This document shows positions 1 through 11,934 of a stretch of DNA of 64,000 nucleotides, piece by piece. The stretch covers positions 227,928,539 to 227,992,538 of the forward strand of contig NC_066581.1 of NCBI RefSeq assembly GCF_024323335.1. The letters are read 5' to 3'. A model generated the notes under the pieces. That model was not told where the DNA came from. It made no database searches and saw only the letters and a list, made by a program, of their open reading frames with translations. Origin of the DNA: Lathyrus oleraceus (Eukaryota; Streptophyta; Magnoliopsida; Fabales; Fabaceae). The position numbers were made by a program, and so were the translations under genes. Numbering within the stretch: position 1 is the first letter of the stretch; every line of letters begins with the position of its first letter.

Positions 1-720
1 CAAAAATGATTTATCTAATCAATTAGAGATTTATGCCAATCGATTAGATCACTAATTTGGCCCATGGTTTATTTCCTTTTTCAATCTTTCTTTCTCCTAT
101 ACAAAAGAGGGTCACCTTTTCTTTATTACACACCAATTCCCGAAGTTTTACATGTGAGGAAGAACTTGTTTGAGTGAAGTTCCCTTTTGATTACTTTCAA
201 GAGTGCGATACTCTTGAAGAATAAAATATGGTTCTTGAGATTAACCAATCTTAAAATCTCTATTTGGTTCTTGAGATTAGGCTGAGAAGTCTCTATTTTG
301 ATTATTATTTTAGCTTGGGTAAAAGCTTCTTGTTTGATTGTGGATAAGCCATTGTAAAGACCAGCTTGTATCAAAAGGTTTATGGGTATAACTTGTAAAA
401 GCTCATAGTTTTAGTAAAAATCTCAAGATCTCTTAGAGACAAGACTAGGCCAATGTTCGGCCAAACCTGGACAACTCTCTGGTGCAATCTCTCTAACCCT
501 TACTCTCTCCTTTTCCTTCTACTTATCATTTGTTTTTGTTTCTGCTGTCATTTGCTCTCAAAAAATATATTAACACCATCTTAATCGAGAAAAGTATAAA
601 AGCAATTGTGAATTTTAAATACCACAATTCACCCCCTCTCGTGCTTGAAGTCACTTGTCCAACAATGCTAACCTTGCAATTCCACCGCGTTGGAAGCTCA
701 GATTCACCGTAATCCTCTGC
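1..720. repeat. Possible retroelement leader or LTR remnant, no gene
   Basis: No convincing coding region is visible. The stretch from about 380 to 640 (a text around 'ctcaagatctcttagagac', then a pyrimidine-rich run, then 'acaattcaccccctctcgtg') has the look of the end of a plant copia LTR and the leader behind it, but I cannot define ends or a target duplication. A 91-residue minus-strand ORF at 526-801 has no domain that I recognise. Family assignment is a guess from texture. Confidence 0.3.
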
Positions 721-814
721 AATCACTGATTCACCATTCATTTTTAGTTCCGCAATGAAATAGTAACCAACGTGGAACTTGAGATTTTTTAACGCTACCA
801 TTTGTCTCTGATTT

Positions 815-950
815 CTATCGTTTACATATCACTATAAGAATGTATTCAACACTGATATCTAAATAGAGATTGATAGTATATAAAAGGATCAATATCAATG
901 ACTTTTCTAATAACTAAGTAACTAATGATGATATTATTTCGATATGGAGA
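815..950. repeat. Left copy of a direct repeat flanking copia relic F
   Basis: The text from 'ttacatatcact' through 'aagaatg', 'agagattgat' and 'ggatcaat' to 'aactaactaa'-like sequence is shared, with many changes, with 4130-4280. Direct orientation and position on either side of the copia pieces suggest remnants of two LTRs. Exact ends are not recoverable by eye. Confidence 0.4.
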
Positions 951-984
951 AACTTTCTTGTCAAATTTAGATTATAACATTCCT

Positions 985-2060
985 TTAAACTTCTTTATAT
1001 CTGCCATGTTTTTTTTTAGATATATGCATATCATCAATATATAAGAGCAAGTATTTGTATTCAGTATTGTTTAGCCTTTTGTAATAAACACATTTATTAT
1101 GATTATTTCTCCTATAGTTAAATCTCAAAATGAATTTGTCAAACATTTTATACCATTGTCCGAGGGACTGCTTCAACCCATACAATGATCTTTTCAGCAA
1201 GCACATATGATCATCATTTCCTTTTTTCTTCAAAACCTCCAGATTGTCTCATGAAGATCTTTTTATTTATTTCCCTATGTAACAAGGTTGTCTTAAAATC
1301 CATCTGTTCAAGGCATAAACCAAACCGATTCACCATTGAAAGGATGATTCTATAGAGCAATGTTTGGCCACATGTGAAAAGATTTAACTTAAGGATGGCA
1401 ATTTGACTCATCCCCAATGGGCACCCTCAAAATTACCCATAATGGGTAGGGTAAAACCCGCAAATATGGGTATGGGCACGAGCTTAGGTAATTACCCACA
1501 AAAATATGCGGGTATGAGTGCGGGGATGGACACCTTGGTACCTACTCGAGCCCATACCCGCACAATATATGTTTATGTATTTTAATTTATATTTATATAT
1601 TTTAATTTATATTATTATATAAAAATGTATGTCTATCAATTTTAAAAAGTTTATCAATGTTAAACCATTACATATTTAATATAAGTATTTGTTTATTTCA
1701 ACAATAAATTTTTTGAAAACTTTTTAATGTTTTTAAAAACTTAAAATGACATGATATTTTATAACTTGTATATTTATTTTTAATAGGAATGCGAATAACG
1801 GGTACAGGTATGGATACTTACACACCCATAGGGAACGAGCATGGGTGCTAACTTTGGCGCCCAAGCGGGTATGAGCTCGGGTACGGGTACGAGGATTTTT
1901 TCAAATTGCGGGGATGGGGATGGGTACTATAGTATCCTGCCCATTGTCATCCCTTTAACTAAAGTTTATCATTTCCCTTTGAGTGAAACCCTTGGCCGCT
2001 AATCTGGCCTTGTATCTATGAGGGTCCTTTTTAGAGTTTTCATCTTTCCTTTTGTATATC
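985..2060 (-). pseudogene. Copia F reverse transcriptase, broken and split by a MITE
   Basis: Reading on the minus strand, the region near 1975-2040 encodes a KARLAAKGFTQ-like reverse transcriptase start. It is cut off by a MITE at 1391-1953. The rest continues left of the MITE with an LEQMDFKTT segment, the SLYGLKQS motif (about 1140-1170) and the catalytic YIDDM motif (about 1020-1035). These are hallmark motifs of Ty1/copia reverse transcriptases. The frame is broken near 1217-1233 as well as by the insertion, so no functional enzyme can be made. Confidence 0.65.
1391..1953. mobile_element. hAT-like MITE inserted in copia F
   Basis: A 563-bp segment is bounded by inverted ends (AGGATGGCAA at the left; GGGATGACAA read inward from the right) and by an approximate 8-bp duplication of the host text (TTTAACTT at 1383-1390, TTTAACTA at 1954-1961). 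The subterminal regions are rich in GGGTA/GGGGATGGG, and the centre is about 200 bp of AT-rich sequence. The GGGATGGCAA-type end and 8-bp duplication are typical of non-autonomous plant hAT elements. No transposase is present. The left end could be shifted by one base. Confidence 0.65.
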
Positions 2061-2449
2061 CATTTGGAACCTACTATTTTCCTTTTTTTTTGGCTTTTCA
2101 AATAACTTCAATGTATGAATCTTATGGAGGGATTCCATTTCTTCTTTACAGATTGTTGTCCTTCCTTGTATTTTAAGTCTTCATGATCATATCTAACATG
2201 TGCCTTTATGGTTATTTTCCTATATCTATACACAAGAGATAGTCTTGATATGAATCACTATCACAATTGGAAGTATCTTCATTGGTATCAAAAAGAGCTT
2301 GATAAATTTGATCATTTTCTTGATCAACTCTGGCTCTAATAGAATCAACTTTGGTCTTGTGAGTTCCAATTGATAATATCACACTGGTTTTCTTTCCAAA
2401 CACATAATGTTTGTAAAAAAATAGGTTATCTACTTTTACATTACCAAGC

Positions 2450-3466
2450 TATCCTTGTTTACTTAGTTCTTTTAAACCTCTCTCCCTAATATGTCTCAAC
2501 CTTATGCACCATATATTTCCTTGATCATTGTTATCCTTGGTGATTATGTTAACTTCACCATTGGCAATGCTTCCTTTAGGTACATAGAGACAATTCTTGA
2601 CTCATTCACCTTTCATCACATCTCTTGAATCTTTAAGGTTTTTTTAACACTGCATTTTTAGATTTAAATTTGTAACATTCTTCTTCAAAATTCCCTATCG
2701 AAATAAGGCTCCTATTAACTTACGAACATGTATAACATTTGAAAATATTTTTACAACACCGTCTTAGAGTCTCAGTTTTATTAAGCCAATAAATGTAACA
2801 CTACATGACACATTGTTTCCCATAATGGATTGACCTCCTTGATGACTTTTGTACTCAAAGAGCCACTCTTCTCTTAGACACATATGATATGAGAAACCCG
2901 ATTCCATTACCTATTCAGATTGATCTTGACTTTTTGTGATCACCAGCAAATCAGATATGTCATATCCATCTGAGGCCATAAATGCATCATAACTACATGC
3001 ACCATTCTTTTTTGATTTTCTCTCAAGAGAGTCTTTAATGAAATGTCCTTATTTGTGACGTAAAAACACTTGTATTTGGTGTTTGACTTTGATCTTGATA
3101 TGTTATTTCCTTTATATTCTTTCTTGTCAGTTCTCCCTCAACCATGAGATTCCCTCATACCCCAACTTCCTTGCCACAAGATTTCTTAGACAATTCTTTC
3201 TCCATAATAGTAGCTTGCACCTATTTAAGAGAAATGTAACCACTCTCATAAATGAGAGTATCATACAAAACTTCATAAGAAATAGTTAATGACATGATCA
3301 AAAAGAGTATTTGATCTTCATCATCAAACTTGATTTCTCTGTTTTCATGATTAAATATTATCCTATTGAATTCATCCATGTGATCTTCAATTGAATTACA
3401 TGATTGAATATTCAAAGTGCACAATCTTTGCTTCAAATACAATGTATTTTCCAGGGCCTTAGTCAT
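2450..3466 (-). pseudogene. Copia F gag, protease and pre-integrase remnants
   Basis: On the minus strand 3221-3466 encodes a gag segment (SIEDHMDEFNRIIF, then a DDEDQILFLIMSL-like run). Around 2860-2930 is a protease-like piece with SYHMC preceded by a degraded active-site region, where the family has D-S-G. Around 2460-2530 lies LRHIRERGLKELSKQG, the conserved text of the pre-integrase domain. Several stop codons and frame changes separate these pieces. This is the 5' half of the same dead copia as the reverse transcriptase fragment to its left. Confidence 0.6.
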
Positions 3467-4116
3467 TTAAAGGCTATCCAATTTCAACCATAATACAACT
3501 ATAGTTTTTTATTTTAATACTTCGCACAAAACATTGTCTTCTGAGCTCAATATGAACCATGATCACAAGGTTATCCATTTATTGTTCATTGGGAATGTAA
3601 GTAGCTCGATCTCTCATTAAAAGGCTTCTTCCAACCCTTGATGATTCATAACGGTTCTGATCTTCATCCTCCATAGTGCAAAATCGTTTTTGTCGTTGAA
3701 TTTCTCAATATTGTTTTTTTCCCATTTCCTTTGTAAACATGATTTGAGATCACCTATTGGTTTAGTTCTTGATCAAGATTGATCCCACCACGCCTCAATA
3801 ACTATTATAAAGTTACATTTTCAACTTCTTGATCAAACCACACCTTGGCCATACCTCCCAGAATCACAACAAATGTTATTGATACTAGTTGTTATGCAAT
3901 GTAGCTCATAATTGCAGAAACATGCATAATAAGAAATAAGAAACAAATGAATAAGAAAAATTACACCCGAGAATCTGATAATATATTTCAACACTAACTC
4001 TATGATGATTTCCTCTAGAGGATTTGCATATGTATGTATATAGCTAAATAAAAAATTAGTTACAAGAATAAGAACACAAGAGTTTATAATGAACCTCCTG
4101 CTCACATAGTCACCCT

Positions 4117-4280
4117 ACTATTTGCCCTTGATTCCCAAGGTCTACATATCACTCTAAGAATGAATTATAAAAAATAAACAGAGAGATTGATCTTATATAG
4201 AGGGATCAATCTCTGCAACTTCTCAAACAACTAACTAATTAATCCCTAAAAATTAGGATAGTTAGTTACGAAGAACAAAA
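4117..4280. repeat. Right copy of the direct repeat flanking copia relic F
   Basis: Resembles 790-950 in direct orientation ('ctacatatcactctaag', 'agagattgat', 'gggatcaatct'). It is likely the remnant of the 5' LTR of the minus-strand copia F. I do not see a clear primer binding site beside it. Confidence 0.4.
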
Positions 4281-4429
4281 CCGAAAATAACTAGGAAATA
4301 AATAATAGGCACTAGTGGTACGCTGCAATCCTAGAAATAAAAATAGGCTAAAAATCCTCCAAATACAACTAAGAAACAGAAGAAAAAAAACAAAAAAACT
4401 GCAAAACAAAATTTTGAGGAAGGATAACA

Positions 4430-4720
4430 GGTAACACTTGAAGAAAAACAGAGTCGCAAACCTCCACCAACCAAAAACACCTCATTGATATTGGAGTTTC
4501 AAGCCTTCAAGTCGCTATTCGTTCAAGTATAGAATAGGTCCAACAAGCCACTTCTGAAAAAGTGCAAGAGGAACTAGAAGTCTTATAAATATATGACTTC
4601 TAAAAAGAGAAAATGATCTTGTCCACCAACTTCTCCACTATTACTACTGTACCTGAAAATACCAAATCGTTTCGGTCTTTTCAAATGGTCCACACCATAA
4701 AGTGTCAAATAAGGTCAAAC
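4430..4720 (-). pseudogene. Fragment of a plant L1-type LINE tail
   Basis: Minus-strand translation of about 4560-4705 gives a VWTI-stop-KDRNDLVFSG text followed by EKLVDKIIFSF-stop-KSYIYK. The pattern W-x(2)-W-K-x-R-N-x(2)-V-F is typical of the C-terminal part of non-LTR retrotransposon ORF2 in plants. Two stops lie where tryptophan is usual. The fragment may extend to about 5200, but I find no other clear motif there. It could also be some other reverse-transcriptase relative. Confidence 0.4.
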
Positions 4721-5453
4721 CAACTCTAGTCTCATATATAGTCCCTAAGGATTTTAAATATCTTAAACAATACACAAAACTCTCTAAGAGTAAGCAAATA
4801 TCACGTTATCCACCTAAAGATCATATACCACAACCTCACCGCCACCTTGCAACAAAGGGATGTGAAGTTGACTCAATAATATTGTAGCAAAAGACACAAG
4901 AGATTCCATCATATTCCACTAACACGTGACGTCCAATCATATTATCTTAGGTGGAGATTCTATCATGAAGTAGTTATCCTGAAAAGACTGTAAACTTAGA
5001 AGGAGCCCAAATCTTCCCAATAAAAGATAAAATAAAACCAAATTTTGTTGTTCGTATTTTTGCTTGAAGTCTAGAGTGAAGAAGCGCAACATAGATAAAT
5101 TTAACCAAGTATATCTTTATGGTGACACCACTTACAAAGGTCCCCATCTAGAGAAAGAGAGAGTGATATTATGGATAGTTAAAAAGAGGTGATTGGCCAA
5201 CTCCCTCTTCTAAACAAAAAGACTTCATCTAAAATCTCAAACTTAAACTAATAGTATTTGGTAGAAAGCCTATTCCACTAACAGAATATTTTAGGCCTTA
5301 AAATGTTTTCTTTAACTAGAAAAACAAAAACAAAATATAAACAAAATAGTTTATGTAATTATTATGAAAAAATTACAATTACCTCTAATTTTAAAATATA
5401 AAGTTATTTTTATTGATATCTAATAAAATGACACCAAAACTCTTTTTAATTTT
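4721..5453. other. AT-rich sequence without recognisable gene
   Basis: No ORF of substance and no motif that I can name. The part near 4721-5200 may be decayed LINE sequence continuing from 4430-4720. The last 150 bases are plain AT-rich DNA running up to the left LTR of copia E. Confidence 0.5.
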
Positions 5454-5684
5454 TGTTACTGCTAGAGACACTTTTAATGAGGAGAGAAAGAGAGAATGGG
5501 GAAATAATGATTGTATTATTGGATTGAATGGATGAGAAAACTGAATTACAAAGTGTTTATTTATATACATGTAAATGCCTTGAATACTAAGTAAAATAAT
5601 AAACTAAGTAACAAACCCTAAATCCTAATTAGCTTTGGGCTTGGGCCATCCAACTCAACTTGGATTATATATAATATCTCAACA
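5454..5684 (-). repeat. Copia E 3' LTR (231 bp)
   Basis: Begins TGTTACTGCT and ends ATCTCAACA on the plus strand, i.e. TGTTGAGAT...AACA in element orientation, giving TG...CA ends. It aligns over its whole length with 23909-24129, with many substitutions and small gaps. Confidence 0.8.
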
Positions 5685-5699
5685 TACCCCCTATAATCC
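5685..5699 (-). other. Copia E polypurine tract
   Basis: On the minus strand the bases just before the 3' LTR read GGATTATAGGGGGTA, a purine-rich run at the place where plus-strand DNA synthesis starts in LTR retrotransposons. Confidence 0.65.
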
Positions 5700-5880
5700 A
5701 AGTTGTCAAAACACACTAATTATTATCGATCGGAATTATTCCTAATTTCTTTCTCAATATTAGGAACATGTTGATCTTCAATCTTTTGGTGAAAATGTCG
5801 GACAATTGTGCTTCACTTGAGCAATGTCTTACTTCAAGTTCACCTTGATTTACCTTCTCCCTTAAGAATTGAAATATAGC

Positions 5881-7161
5881 TTATATGTGCTTACTTCTTC
5901 CATGCAAAACTGGATTCTTTGCAAGATTTATGGCTGACTTGTTATCGATCTGCAGTACCAGAGGTTTCTTCACTTCGACCTTGATCTCTTTCAGCACATA
6001 TCTGATCCAAATTGCTTGACACGCAACATAGGATCCTGCTATATATTCAGCCTCATACGATGATAATGCCACCACATGTTTCTATCTCGAGCACCATGAT
6101 ATTGGGGCACTAAATACTTCAAAGAAATATCCAATAATGCTTCTTCGATCTTCCTTATCTCCACATCAATCAGCATATGAGTAACAAATGACAATAGCTT
6201 CTTTGCTTTCAGAGTCTCGTCGAAATAAAATTCCATAGTTTGTCGATCCTTTTAAGTATCCCATGATTCTTCTTGCAGCCTTCATGTATGACACCCTTGG
6301 TTCACTCATATATATACTCACTAATCTGATTGAGAAATATATATCATTTCAATTGCTGCACACATATCTTAGAGATCCGACAATTTGTTTGAACAAATTT
6401 GCATCGACTTTGTCTTCCTCTCCATGCTTCTCCAATTTCAAATTTGGTTCGATAGACGAAGATGCAGGAGTCGAATCATCCATCCTGAATTTCTTGAGTA
6501 TCTCCTTGGCGTACTTTCTTTGATGTAGCATCAAACCTTGCTTCGACATTTGAAATTCCATGCCTAGGTAGTATGACAACTTTCCTAGATCCGACATTTC
6601 AAATTCCTTCTTCATCAACTCTTTGAACTTTGACAAGTTCTTCAATCTATTTCCAGTTACTAGCAAGTCATCGACATATAAGTAGATGGTTGTTATATCT
6701 TGTGCCACAACCTAAACATAGACACCATACTCAGATTTGCATTTAACGAATCCCAATTCGACCAAGTATGAGTTAATCTTCTTGTTCAATGCCCTAGGTG
6801 TCTGATTGAGGCCATAAAGCACTTTGTGCAACTTGTATACTTTCCTTACTTCCTCCTGAATCACAAACCCAGAAGGTTGTGTGACATACACCTATTTATC
6901 TAAGGCTACCACCAGTTGAACGATTTCCACTCTTACGACAGGTGAAAAGACTTCAGAGTAGTCGAGTCCTGCTTGATGAAGAAATCCTCGAGCTACCAAT
7001 CTCTCCTTATGTCTTGCTATTGACCCATCAACATTGTGCTTCAACTTGAACACCCAATTCACTTTGATAGCTTTTGTATAGGCTGCAAATTCGACCAACT
7101 CCCATATGTTGTTTCTTTTGACTACTTGTAACTCTTCGACCATAGCAGACTTCCACTTCAT
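5881..7161 (-). pseudogene. Copia E reverse transcriptase and RNase H, broken
   Basis: From right to left on the minus strand: a reverse transcriptase start with WKSAM, KLKHNVDGSIARHKERLVARGF and the DYSEVFSPVVR motif (6892-7161), a decayed middle with a LYGL-type motif near 6790-6830, and the catalytic YVDDLLVTG segment with YLGMEF (6349-6708). RNase H follows (5881-6236) with SSYEAEYIA, the DNKSAINLAKNP motif and HGRSKHI. These are standard Ty1/copia motifs in standard order. The frame changes at least three times, so the enzyme is not functional. Confidence 0.85.
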
Positions 7162-7300
7162 ATTCTTGAAAGCCTCACTATAGTTGATTGGTTCAGCACC
7201 TGCAAGTAAAGAAAAAATGAACTAGTTTTCCATCTGTTGTAACTTCATCATCACAAACCACTTCATAGTCTTGAAGTCTTGCTGGGCAGGCTCTAGTTCT

Positions 7301-8581
7301 TTAAGGTTTATGACTTTTGATAGCCATAACCTCTTCGACTTCGAATGTATCGGGTATGTCAGTAACAACTTCGACTTCAACTGGAATATCGATAATATCT
7401 GTGACTTCGACATCATTACTTGCTTCGTCGAAATCACAACTCATCAATGGCTTGTCAATTGCATTACTAGAATTCCAATCCCATGAAGAATTTTCATCAA
7501 TCATAATATCTTGACTAATCATAATCTTCTGATTAATTGGAATGAACAACTTGTATGCTCTAGTCTTATGATATCCTACAAGAATCATATGTTCACTCTT
7601 GTCATCAAGCTTCATTCTTCTTGCATCAGGAACATGCTTATATCACATAGAGCCAAACACCTTCAGATGACTTACTGATGGTCGTTTGCCACTCCACACT
7701 TCTTCAAGAACCTTGTTCTTCAACTTCTTGGTAGGGAACATGTTCAGTATATAAACAATAGTCGAAACAACTTCACTCCATAAGGATTTTGGCAAATTAT
7801 TCTACTTTAGCATGCATCTCGCCATGTCCAATATGGTATTGTTTCTTATTTTTGCTATTCCATTATATTGAATAATATAAGGAGCAGTTACCTCATGATC
7901 AACACCATGTTCTGTATAAAATGCTTCAAATATATTAGATGTGTATTCGCCACCTCCATTTGTTCGCAAAACCTTGATCTTCTTTTCACTCTAGTTTTCG
8001 ACAAGCATCTTGAATCTCTTGAAGATTTTGAATACATCGTCCTTTCTCTTGATCACATAGATCCATAACTTTCGACTAAACTCATCGACAAACAAAACAA
8101 AATACATGTTTCCACTAATGGTATTCTCCTCATAAGGACCACGTACATCTGAATGTACAACTTCAAGTATGCATGATGATCTCATTGTCATAGTCGAGAC
8201 GAAAGACTTTCTGGACTGCTTTCCAACTAGACAACCTTCACAGAGTTTGTCGGGCATCTCAAGACTTGGTATACCAATTACCATATCTTGAGGGATCAAT
8301 TGTTTGAGAGACCTAAAATTCAGATGGCCAAACCTCAGATGCCATAACCAACTATTTATGTGGTCGACAATTATTTTCAAACATTGTACCTTAATCGAAC
8401 TAATCACGGTCTTAAATGTTCTATTCTTCGACATAGGAGATTTCAAGACCAAGTTATTCTGAATGTCGAAAAGTTCTAAGGCTCCATGTTTCATAACCAC
8501 TGAGAATCCCTTTTCGACTAGTTGCCCAACACTTAGTAGATTGCACTTTATTCCAGAGACATAAAATACATCTTTCATCAT
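7301..8581 (-). pseudogene. Copia E integrase, broken
   Basis: Minus-strand 7991-8581 encodes the pre-integrase domain (LLSVGQLVEKG, then WHLRFGHLN with the HHCC ligands H...H, CEGCLVGKQ) and the start of the catalytic core (HSDVRGP, FVDEFSRKLWIYVIK). Further left the core continues in other frames, and 7301-7615 gives the C-terminal KSEHMILVGY region typical of copia integrase ends. The LTR ends point to integration by a conventional DDE integrase, but this copy is interrupted by stops and frameshifts around 7640-7990. Confidence 0.8.
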
Positions 8582-8599
8582 GGCTTTTTCTCAATTACT

Positions 8600-9613
8600 C
8601 ATTTGAATAACTATGTTGCCAGTACCTTTAGCTTGCAACGAGCTATTATCAACAAGTTTGACCTTGCTCTTCTTCGACTCGTTGAAATCTACTAACCATA
8701 CTTTTCAACCAATCATATGATTCGAACAGCATGAGTCGAGGAACCAGATCTTGGATTCAACATGGTCATTTGCAACTACAACCATAACCACCATATCATC
8801 AGAATCATTTGAATCTTGATGTGCAAGGTTCGCTCGTCCTTGCCTTTTGTCGATCCCTTGTTTTTCCCGTACCAACAATGCTTGGCAAAATAACCCCATT
8901 TTTCACAGTTATAGCAATACCCGCCTTTTTTTTCTTTTCTTTGTCTTTCTGATAGGAATTTTCTTCTCCTCTTTTTGAGGATTTAGAAGCTCTACCATTG
9001 ACCTTATTCTTGTGAGGATTCGACCAAAACATCTTTCTCTAAGTCTTGTCGATTTTGCATTTGAACTTGTTGGAACCACCATTCTTCTTCCATGACTGAG
9101 CCTGTGGTACTTGTATCGAGTCTTGAAATCCTTTCCTTTCGAAAATCCTAATCTCATGCGCCTCCAACGAACCAACCAAATCTTCCAGTTTTCGGGTTTC
9201 AAGATTTTTGGATTCTTGAATAACTATGATAACGTGATCAAAGTGAGATATCAACGTACACATTACATTCTCAACTATCATCTTATCAGTTAGGATTTCA
9301 CCATAACCCTTCATGAGATTGACGAGTTTCTGCACCTTCGACACATAACCTGTAATCTTTTTGTCTTCTCCCATCGATAATAATTCATATTATCATCGCA
9401 AAGTTTGCAACTTGACAACCTTGATTTTCTCGCCTCCTTCATAGTACTTGACAAGAATAACCTATGTCTCATTCGCTGATTCAGTATGAGTGATTATGTC
9501 GAAATTAATCGCATCAACCGCCCATTGGATGTAAAATGCCGCCTTACAATCCTTCTTCTTGGCATCCTTGTGAGCAGTTCTCTATGCATTGATTGCATCT
9601 TCACCAACCGCAT
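8600..9613 (-). pseudogene. Copia E gag (3' part), zinc knuckle and protease, broken
   Basis: Minus strand, right to left: gag core at 9039-9540 (KVQKLVNLMKGYGE, VMCTLISHFDHVI, LEDLVGSLEAHE), a basic linker, a degraded CCHC knuckle around 8870-8930 read in mixed frames, and the protease around 8700-8760 with WFLDSCCSNHM, where the family active site is D-S-G; here the residue after S is C. The gag start lies 14 kb to the right at 23800 because element A is inserted after the first 40 or so codons. Frameshifts separate the pieces. Confidence 0.75.
9609..9613. repeat. Target site duplication of element A, left copy (CGCAT)
   Basis: CGCAT directly precedes the TGTCATAC end of the left LTR and is repeated directly after the TATGACA end of the right LTR at 23666-23670. 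Five bases is the usual size for LTR retrotransposons. Confidence 0.95.
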
Positions 9614-11714
9614 TGTCATACGGTGAACTGGACTTTTTTGTGGTTTTAATCGCAATGTCGCGGTTAGCAAGAGTCGCCACCGACTTTTCTTTTATCCAAT
9701 AAGGAAAGGTGGAAAAGAACAGGAAAAACCTTAATTTAGATTTTGGGTTCGGGAGGTACATTATACAAAGGGAAGGTGTTAGCACCCTTTGTATCCATGG
9801 TTATCCATGGGCTCTTAATTGCTCGATCACTTATATTATTTTTGTCTAAAAAAAAGTGTTTGTGAATTGTTTAGAAAAATTGTTTTGAAAAGAGAATTTA
9901 ACTTTGTAATGATTCTTGTATGAATGTATACAAAGTGATTATCTCGTTTAGTTTTGAAAATTGTTTAGAAAAATATAACTCGGTAATGATTCTAGTATGA
10001 ATGTATACCAAGTGGTGATTTTCTGAAGGTATTTTGAAAGGTGTGAGGTGTGAAAAAATGTTTTAGGTTGTGAGCCAGCAATTAAGAGTTATACCGACCC
10101 AAGGTCTTTATGAGTATTTCCTATCCTTATGAGGGTAAAACTGTCCTTATTATTGAGAAATAAGTAGTTTTATCCTTTGGATGTAAAAGGGTCATCGTAG
10201 TGTCATCGATTGGTCATTGAAGGCAACAGTTACGAGGATACCTTAGCATTCGAAGGGACTATCATCTTTTAACCGTAGGCAACATCGGAGGGTCATCGAG
10301 GGACAAAGTTGTATATTCGAAGGCAACATCCGAGGGACTATAATTTATTTTATGATGATTTAACCGAAAGGTCTTTGCTAAGGGTATCCCCACGTTCGCG
10401 GGACATGACCGTAATATCGTAATCGTAAGGCAACAAAGAGAGGTCCAAGATCACTTATTCAAAGGCAAAGTTTTACAATTAATTATATAATTAGGATGAA
10501 ACTCCACATTAAAATTATTAAAAATAATATATTAAAAAATTAATACATTAGAAATTAATACATTAAAAATTAATTTAGGGTGAAACTCCACAAGGGTATC
10601 CCACAAATAAAGTGGAATACCTAGCCAATAACCTTTTCCTGGGATATGTGAACCTTTACGAAACTCAAAAAAAAAAGAAACATGTCAGAACACCAAATCA
10701 GGGTGCAATCGAAGATTACACCGGAGAAATATCACAACAATAAATAGGATAGGATGAATAATGCATGACTATGATAAAACATAAAAAAAAAGAATAGAAA
10801 AGTCAGCTACTGTCTCGTTCGCCTCTGCCTCGCCTAGCGAAGGCCAGGCGAATACTCGCCCCAGGCTCGCCTAGCGAGGTGCTAGCGAGCGGCCACGGAT
10901 TTTGAATTTGAAAACAGCCCCATGTTAGGAACTTTGAATTTTATGGCATTTTATCACAGGAATAACATGGTCAAACATTCAGGGTATTCAGGCATATTTA
11001 AATTCCCATACGAAAGCAAATTATATATCAACATTTAATCATGATGCATTATATATGTAGATATGGCCAATTGAAAGTATAAACAATAGAGATACGCAAA
11101 CCTGTTTGCCAATTCAAGGTTGAAGGGATTGACCACTTGTAGTATCGGAATAAGTTAGGCAGCGGGAATTGGACGGCGATGGCTTCGGTGCAGATGGGCT
11201 GCCTTCAGGGTTTCTTTACTCTGAATTCTCCGGGTAGGCAGGGTTCCTATGCCAAAACTTCTATTCGTTCTTCTCTGTTCTCCTCCTCTTTTTTTTTTCA
11301 GTGAATCTCCCAGTGTAACTCCAAGTGTCCTTTCCTCTACTGAAACTTCAGTATTTATAGACTGATTTCGTGGGTAATGGGCTTGGAATGAGGGAGACCC
11401 AAGTCCAAAATAATTTGTTATATTTTATTTATTTATTTTAATTATTTAATTAATTAATTAATTAATTAATTAATTAATTAATTAATTAAAAAAATTCTTT
11501 TTTTTTTTTTTTTGGCTCAGAATGAAGCCCGAAATTTTTGTTGTCTGTCAGCTTCGCTAGGCGAGCGCGTAGCGAACAGGCCAGTTTGGGCCATTTTCTG
11601 GATTGGGCCATCCGTGAGCTGGGCCTTTGTTTCTTCAAGATCAGTGTTATATATGAGTCGGAATGCCTTGCAAAATGTCTTGAAATATTAATGGGCAAAT
11701 TTTGGGGTATGACA
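9614..11714 (-). repeat. Element A 3' LTR (2101 bp)
   Basis: Plus-strand text starts TGTCATACGG and ends GGGGTATGACA. It is nearly identical to 21583-23665; the 18-bp length difference lies mostly in a TTAA simple repeat near 11441-11490. It contains a TATA box read on the minus strand (11352-11359) and clusters of CGCTAGGCGA-type hairpins at 10815-10900 and 11550-11580. Confidence 0.95.
11441..11490. repeat. (TTAA)n microsatellite in element A 3' LTR
   Basis: About twelve TTAA/AATT units. The same place in the 5' LTR (about 23413-23437) has only about six. It has therefore changed length since insertion and explains most of the LTR length difference. Confidence 0.85.
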
Positions 11715-11730
11715 GCTGCCCCTGTTCAAT
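11715..11730 (-). other. Element A polypurine tract
   Basis: In element sense the bases before the 3' LTR read ATTGAACAGGGGCAGC. The same tract stands before the 3' LTRs of element B (59597-59612) and, with one change, C (41862-41877). Confidence 0.85.
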
Positions 11731-11934
11731 ATTCTTGGACCGAGAGAGTTAGAATGGTGTATACGCCATTCGTGGTCTGGAGGTGGAAGATTATTGAACA
11801 CTAGAATGCCCCAAAAATTTGCACTTGAGAATCGACAGTTGGTCTTGATGGAGATGGGCTTAAAGATGCCATCCGGGAGGTTTGATGACGAAAGCTTCAG
11901 ATCGCGCCGTATATTAGGCCAATTTGAAGACATG

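Larger units (their letters stand above)
793..4280 (-). mobile_element. Degenerate Ty1/copia retrotransposon F
   Basis: Minus-strand pieces of a copia polyprotein appear in the expected order from right to left: gag (3221-3466), protease and pre-integrase zinc region (about 2450-3060) and reverse transcriptase (985-2060, interrupted). The integrase core appears to be missing or unreadable between about 2060 and 2450. Segments near 815-950 and 4117-4280 are alike in direct orientation and may be LTR relics, so the outer limits given are approximate. Stops and frameshifts are frequent; this is an old, dead copy. Confidence 0.6.

Noticed and set aside
526..801. 91-residue minus-strand ORF (MVALKNLKFHVGYYF...)
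   Set aside because: Composition looks protein-like, but there is no recognisable domain, no neighbouring exon and the area resembles retroelement remnants; left out as a gene.
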